NCBI GenBank assembly: GCA_903939355.1 | Contig: CAJAHC010000218.1 | Coordinates: 1 to 7,672 of the forward strand | Direction of reading: 5' to 3' | Source of the DNA: an uncultured Methylococcaceae bacterium | GTDB taxonomy: Bacteria; Pseudomonadota; Gammaproteobacteria; Methylococcales; Methylomonadaceae | Length of the DNA: 7,672 nt | Shown here: positions 6,493 to 7,672 of the stretch, piece after piece | How positions within the stretch are numbered: position 1 is the first letter of the stretch | Layout: each line of letters begins with the position of its first letter | Made by a program: the position numbers and the translations under genes | Notes under the pieces: generated by a model | Told to the model about the DNA's origin: nothing | The model's database searches: none | The model's input: only the letters and a program-made list of their open reading frames with translations

Positions 6493-7026
6493 TTACTTCT
6501 TTTTAGCTTCTTTTCTTACAACATGCTCGTCAGAATACCTGACTCCCTTTCCCTTGTAAGGCTCTGGTGGACGATAAGCTCTAATTTTTGCAGAGACTTC
6601 GCCAACTAATTGCTTATCATTTCCTCTAACTATAATCTCTGTTTGAGTTGGAGTTTCAACTGTAATACCAGAAGGAACAACAAAGTCCACAGGATGAGAA
6701 AAACCTAACGATAAACTTAGAATGTTTTCTTTTGCTTGAGCTCTATAACCAACTCCAATAAGAGTTAGTCTTTTTTCAAATCCATCAGAAACACCTTTGA
6801 CCATATTACTCAATATTGCTCTTGCAGTACCAGCTTGAGCAGTAGCTTTTTTATCGTCTTTATTCCATTCAACCTGCACTACATCATTAGATATATTTAC
6901 ATTAACAGCTGAATTAAGGGTATGCGACAGCTGACCATTAGTTCCTTTAATAATCATATGATTACCAACTAAATCTATTTCCACTCCCATTGGAATATTA
7001 ACTGGGGCTTTAGCTATTCTTGACAT
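6493..7026 (-). CDS. rplF: 50S ribosomal protein L6
   Basis: L6 lies near the sarcin-ricin loop and the factor-binding site of the large subunit. It has 177 residues, identical to E. coli. Two L6 domains are visible: about 1-82, starting MSRIAKAPVNIPMGVEI, and about 83-170, with LIGVGYRAQ (89-97), LGFSHPV (107-113) and the family signature PPEPYKGKGVRYSDE (153-167). It ends in the lysine-rich VVRKEAKKK. The ATG follows TAGGTG at five bases, in a gap of 12 bases after the rpsH stop. The stop codon is part of the rplR ribosome binding site. Confidence 0.98.
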   Translation of the reverse strand: MSRIAKAPVNIPMGVEIDLVGNHMIIKGTNGQLSHTLNSAVNVNISNDVVQVEWNKDDKKATAQAGTARAILSNMVKGVSDGFEKRLTLIGVGYRAQAKENILSLSLGFSHPVDFVVPSGITVETPTQTEIIVRGNDKQLVGEVSAKIRAYRPPEPYKGKGVRYSDEHVVRKEAKKK

Positions 7027-7038
7027 AAAACACCTACA

Positions 7039-7434
7039 TTAACAAACGGTGCATATAACTTCACCGCCGTGGCCTATAGCACGTGCAGCTCTATCAGTCA
7101 TAACACCATTTGATGTTGATACAATAGCAATCCCTAAGCCGCCAAGTACTTTTGGCAATTCGTCTTTAGACTTATAAATACGTAAACCAGGTCTACTAAT
7201 TCTTTTGATTGTTTCTATTACTGGAGCACCTTTATAATATTTCAAATCAACAGTCATTTCAGTGTGACTGCCATTTGTTTCAGTGCTATAACCAATAATG
7301 TAACCTTCTTCTTTCAGCACCTTTGCGATAGATACTTTTAATTTTGATGAAGGCTGTTTTATACTTTTTTTACCAGCAGATTGACCGTTTCTAATACGAG
7401 TCAGCATATCTGCAACTGGGTCTGTCATACTCAT
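7039..7434 (-). CDS. rpsH: 30S ribosomal protein S8
   Basis: S8 binds the central domain of 16S rRNA and in E. coli is the translational repressor of the spc operon, acting at rplE, which would lie just outside this window. It has 131 residues (E. coli 130). The N-terminus [20 protein letters not shown] and the C-terminal [14 protein letters not shown] (106-119) followed by [12 protein letters not shown] are diagnostic. The second Met (MTDP) could also serve, but MSMxDP is the usual gammaproteobacterial start and GGAG lies seven bases before the first ATG. It ends in cysteine, unlike the Ala of E. coli, with no sign of frameshift. Confidence 0.98.
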   Translation of the reverse strand: MSMTDPVADMLTRIRNGQSAGKKSIKQPSSKLKVSIAKVLKEEGYIIGYSTETNGSHTEMTVDLKYYKGAPVIETIKRISRPGLRIYKSKDELPKVLGGLGIAIVSTSNGVMTDRAARAIGHGGEVICTVC

Positions 7435-7452
7435 TTTTTTATCTCCAAACTT

Positions 7453-7465
7453 GATCTAACAGATC
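7453..7465 (-). repeat. Small hairpin after the rpsN stop codon
   Basis: GATCT and AGATC arms (5 bp) with a 3-base loop start immediately after the rpsN TAA and end 7 bases before the rpsH ribosome binding site GGAG. No U-tract follows, so it is not a terminator. It could be chance, a minor mRNA-stability element, or spacing between cistrons. Confidence 0.3.
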
Positions 7466-7672
7466 TTACCAACTTTCTTTAACAACACCAGGTACATCAC
7501 CACGCATTACTGCTTCTCTTAGTTTATTTCGACTAAGACCAAACTTGCGGTAATACCCATGAGGTCGCCCAGTTATATTACAACGATTACGAATCCTTGT
7601 TACACTAGAATCCCTTGGTAATTTTTGGAGCTGTAAATGAGCTGTTTCTTTATCTTCATATGAAGCATTTGG
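7466..7672 (-). CDS. rpsN: 30S ribosomal protein S14 (partial, N-terminus outside window)
   Basis: The last 68 codons of S14, a 30S head protein, read in frame from the window edge to TAA at 7468-7466. Key blocks are [40 protein letters not shown] and the C-terminus [12 protein letters not shown], which align without gaps to the end of E. coli S14 (101 residues). About 33 N-terminal residues are missing. It has a single cysteine where zinc-type S14 proteins have four, and the insert before PRDSS marks the long zinc-free form. The gene lies 31 bases upstream of rpsH, the standard spc order. Confidence 0.97.
   Translation of the reverse strand, partial: PNASYEDKETAHLQLQKLPRDSSVTRIRNRCNITGRPHGYYRKFGLSRNKLREAVMRGDVPGVVKESW

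Noticed and set aside
1..7672. A novel multi-gene system, mobile element, CRISPR array or tRNA
   Set aside because: Every gene but the left fragment belongs to a well-known family in its conserved order, and no long direct repeats, transposase, integrase or tRNA-like cloverleaf was seen.

Overview
This 7.7 kb window is the distal part of a bacterial ribosomal-protein super-operon, all on the minus strand, followed by a convergent ferredoxin gene and the tail of one further gene on the plus strand. In the direction of transcription (right to left) the order is rpsN (partial), rpsH, rplF, rplR, rpsE, rpmD, rplO, secY, rpmJ, then rpsM, rpsK, rpsD, rpoA, rplQ. This is exactly the gammaproteobacterial spc operon end plus alpha operon, with nothing inserted or lost. 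The proteins align closely with E. coli in length and motifs: RpoA keeps the [10 protein letters not shown] alpha-CTD surface, S14 is the long zinc-free form and S4 lacks the zinc cysteines. Coding sequence is strongly AT-rich, with very short intergenic gaps. Together these suggest an AT-rich, compact-genome gammaproteobacterium. A marine sulfur-oxidiser or symbiont-like lineage is possible, but the sequence does not fix the genus.

Right part (7672 to 3522): the spc block encodes S14, S8, L6, L18, S5, L30, L15, the SecY translocon core and L36. Genes are separated by 0 to about 35 bases or overlap by one base, and Shine-Dalgarno sites often sit on the previous stop codon. SecY and L36 both appear to start at GTG; L36 is only 37 codons long.

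Middle (3521 to 3446): this 76-base gap between rpmJ and rpsM is the most information-dense non-coding stretch. It holds a perfect extended -10 promoter (TGnTATAAT) for the alpha operon, a broken 34-base dyad laid over that promoter, and a small hairpin holding the rpsM ribosome binding site in its loop and 3' arm. The inferred leader is only about 36 nt, short for the classical S4-binding pseudoknot known from E. coli.

Left part (3445 to 1): the alpha block encodes S13, S11, S4, RNA polymerase alpha and L17. It ends at two back-to-back terminators (559-586 and 592-622) that serve transcription from both sides. fdxA, a 7Fe ferredoxin of the Azotobacter FdI type, runs toward it on the plus strand. 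The first 95 bases are the unrecognised 3' end of another plus-strand gene.

The genes work together in making ribosomes (small and large subunit proteins), RNA polymerase and the protein export channel. The ferredoxin is a neighbour rather than part of that system. I see no mobile element, CRISPR, tRNA or previously undescribed multi-gene system here; the interest lies in the rpmJ-rpsM regulatory gap and in a few gene-boundary details.
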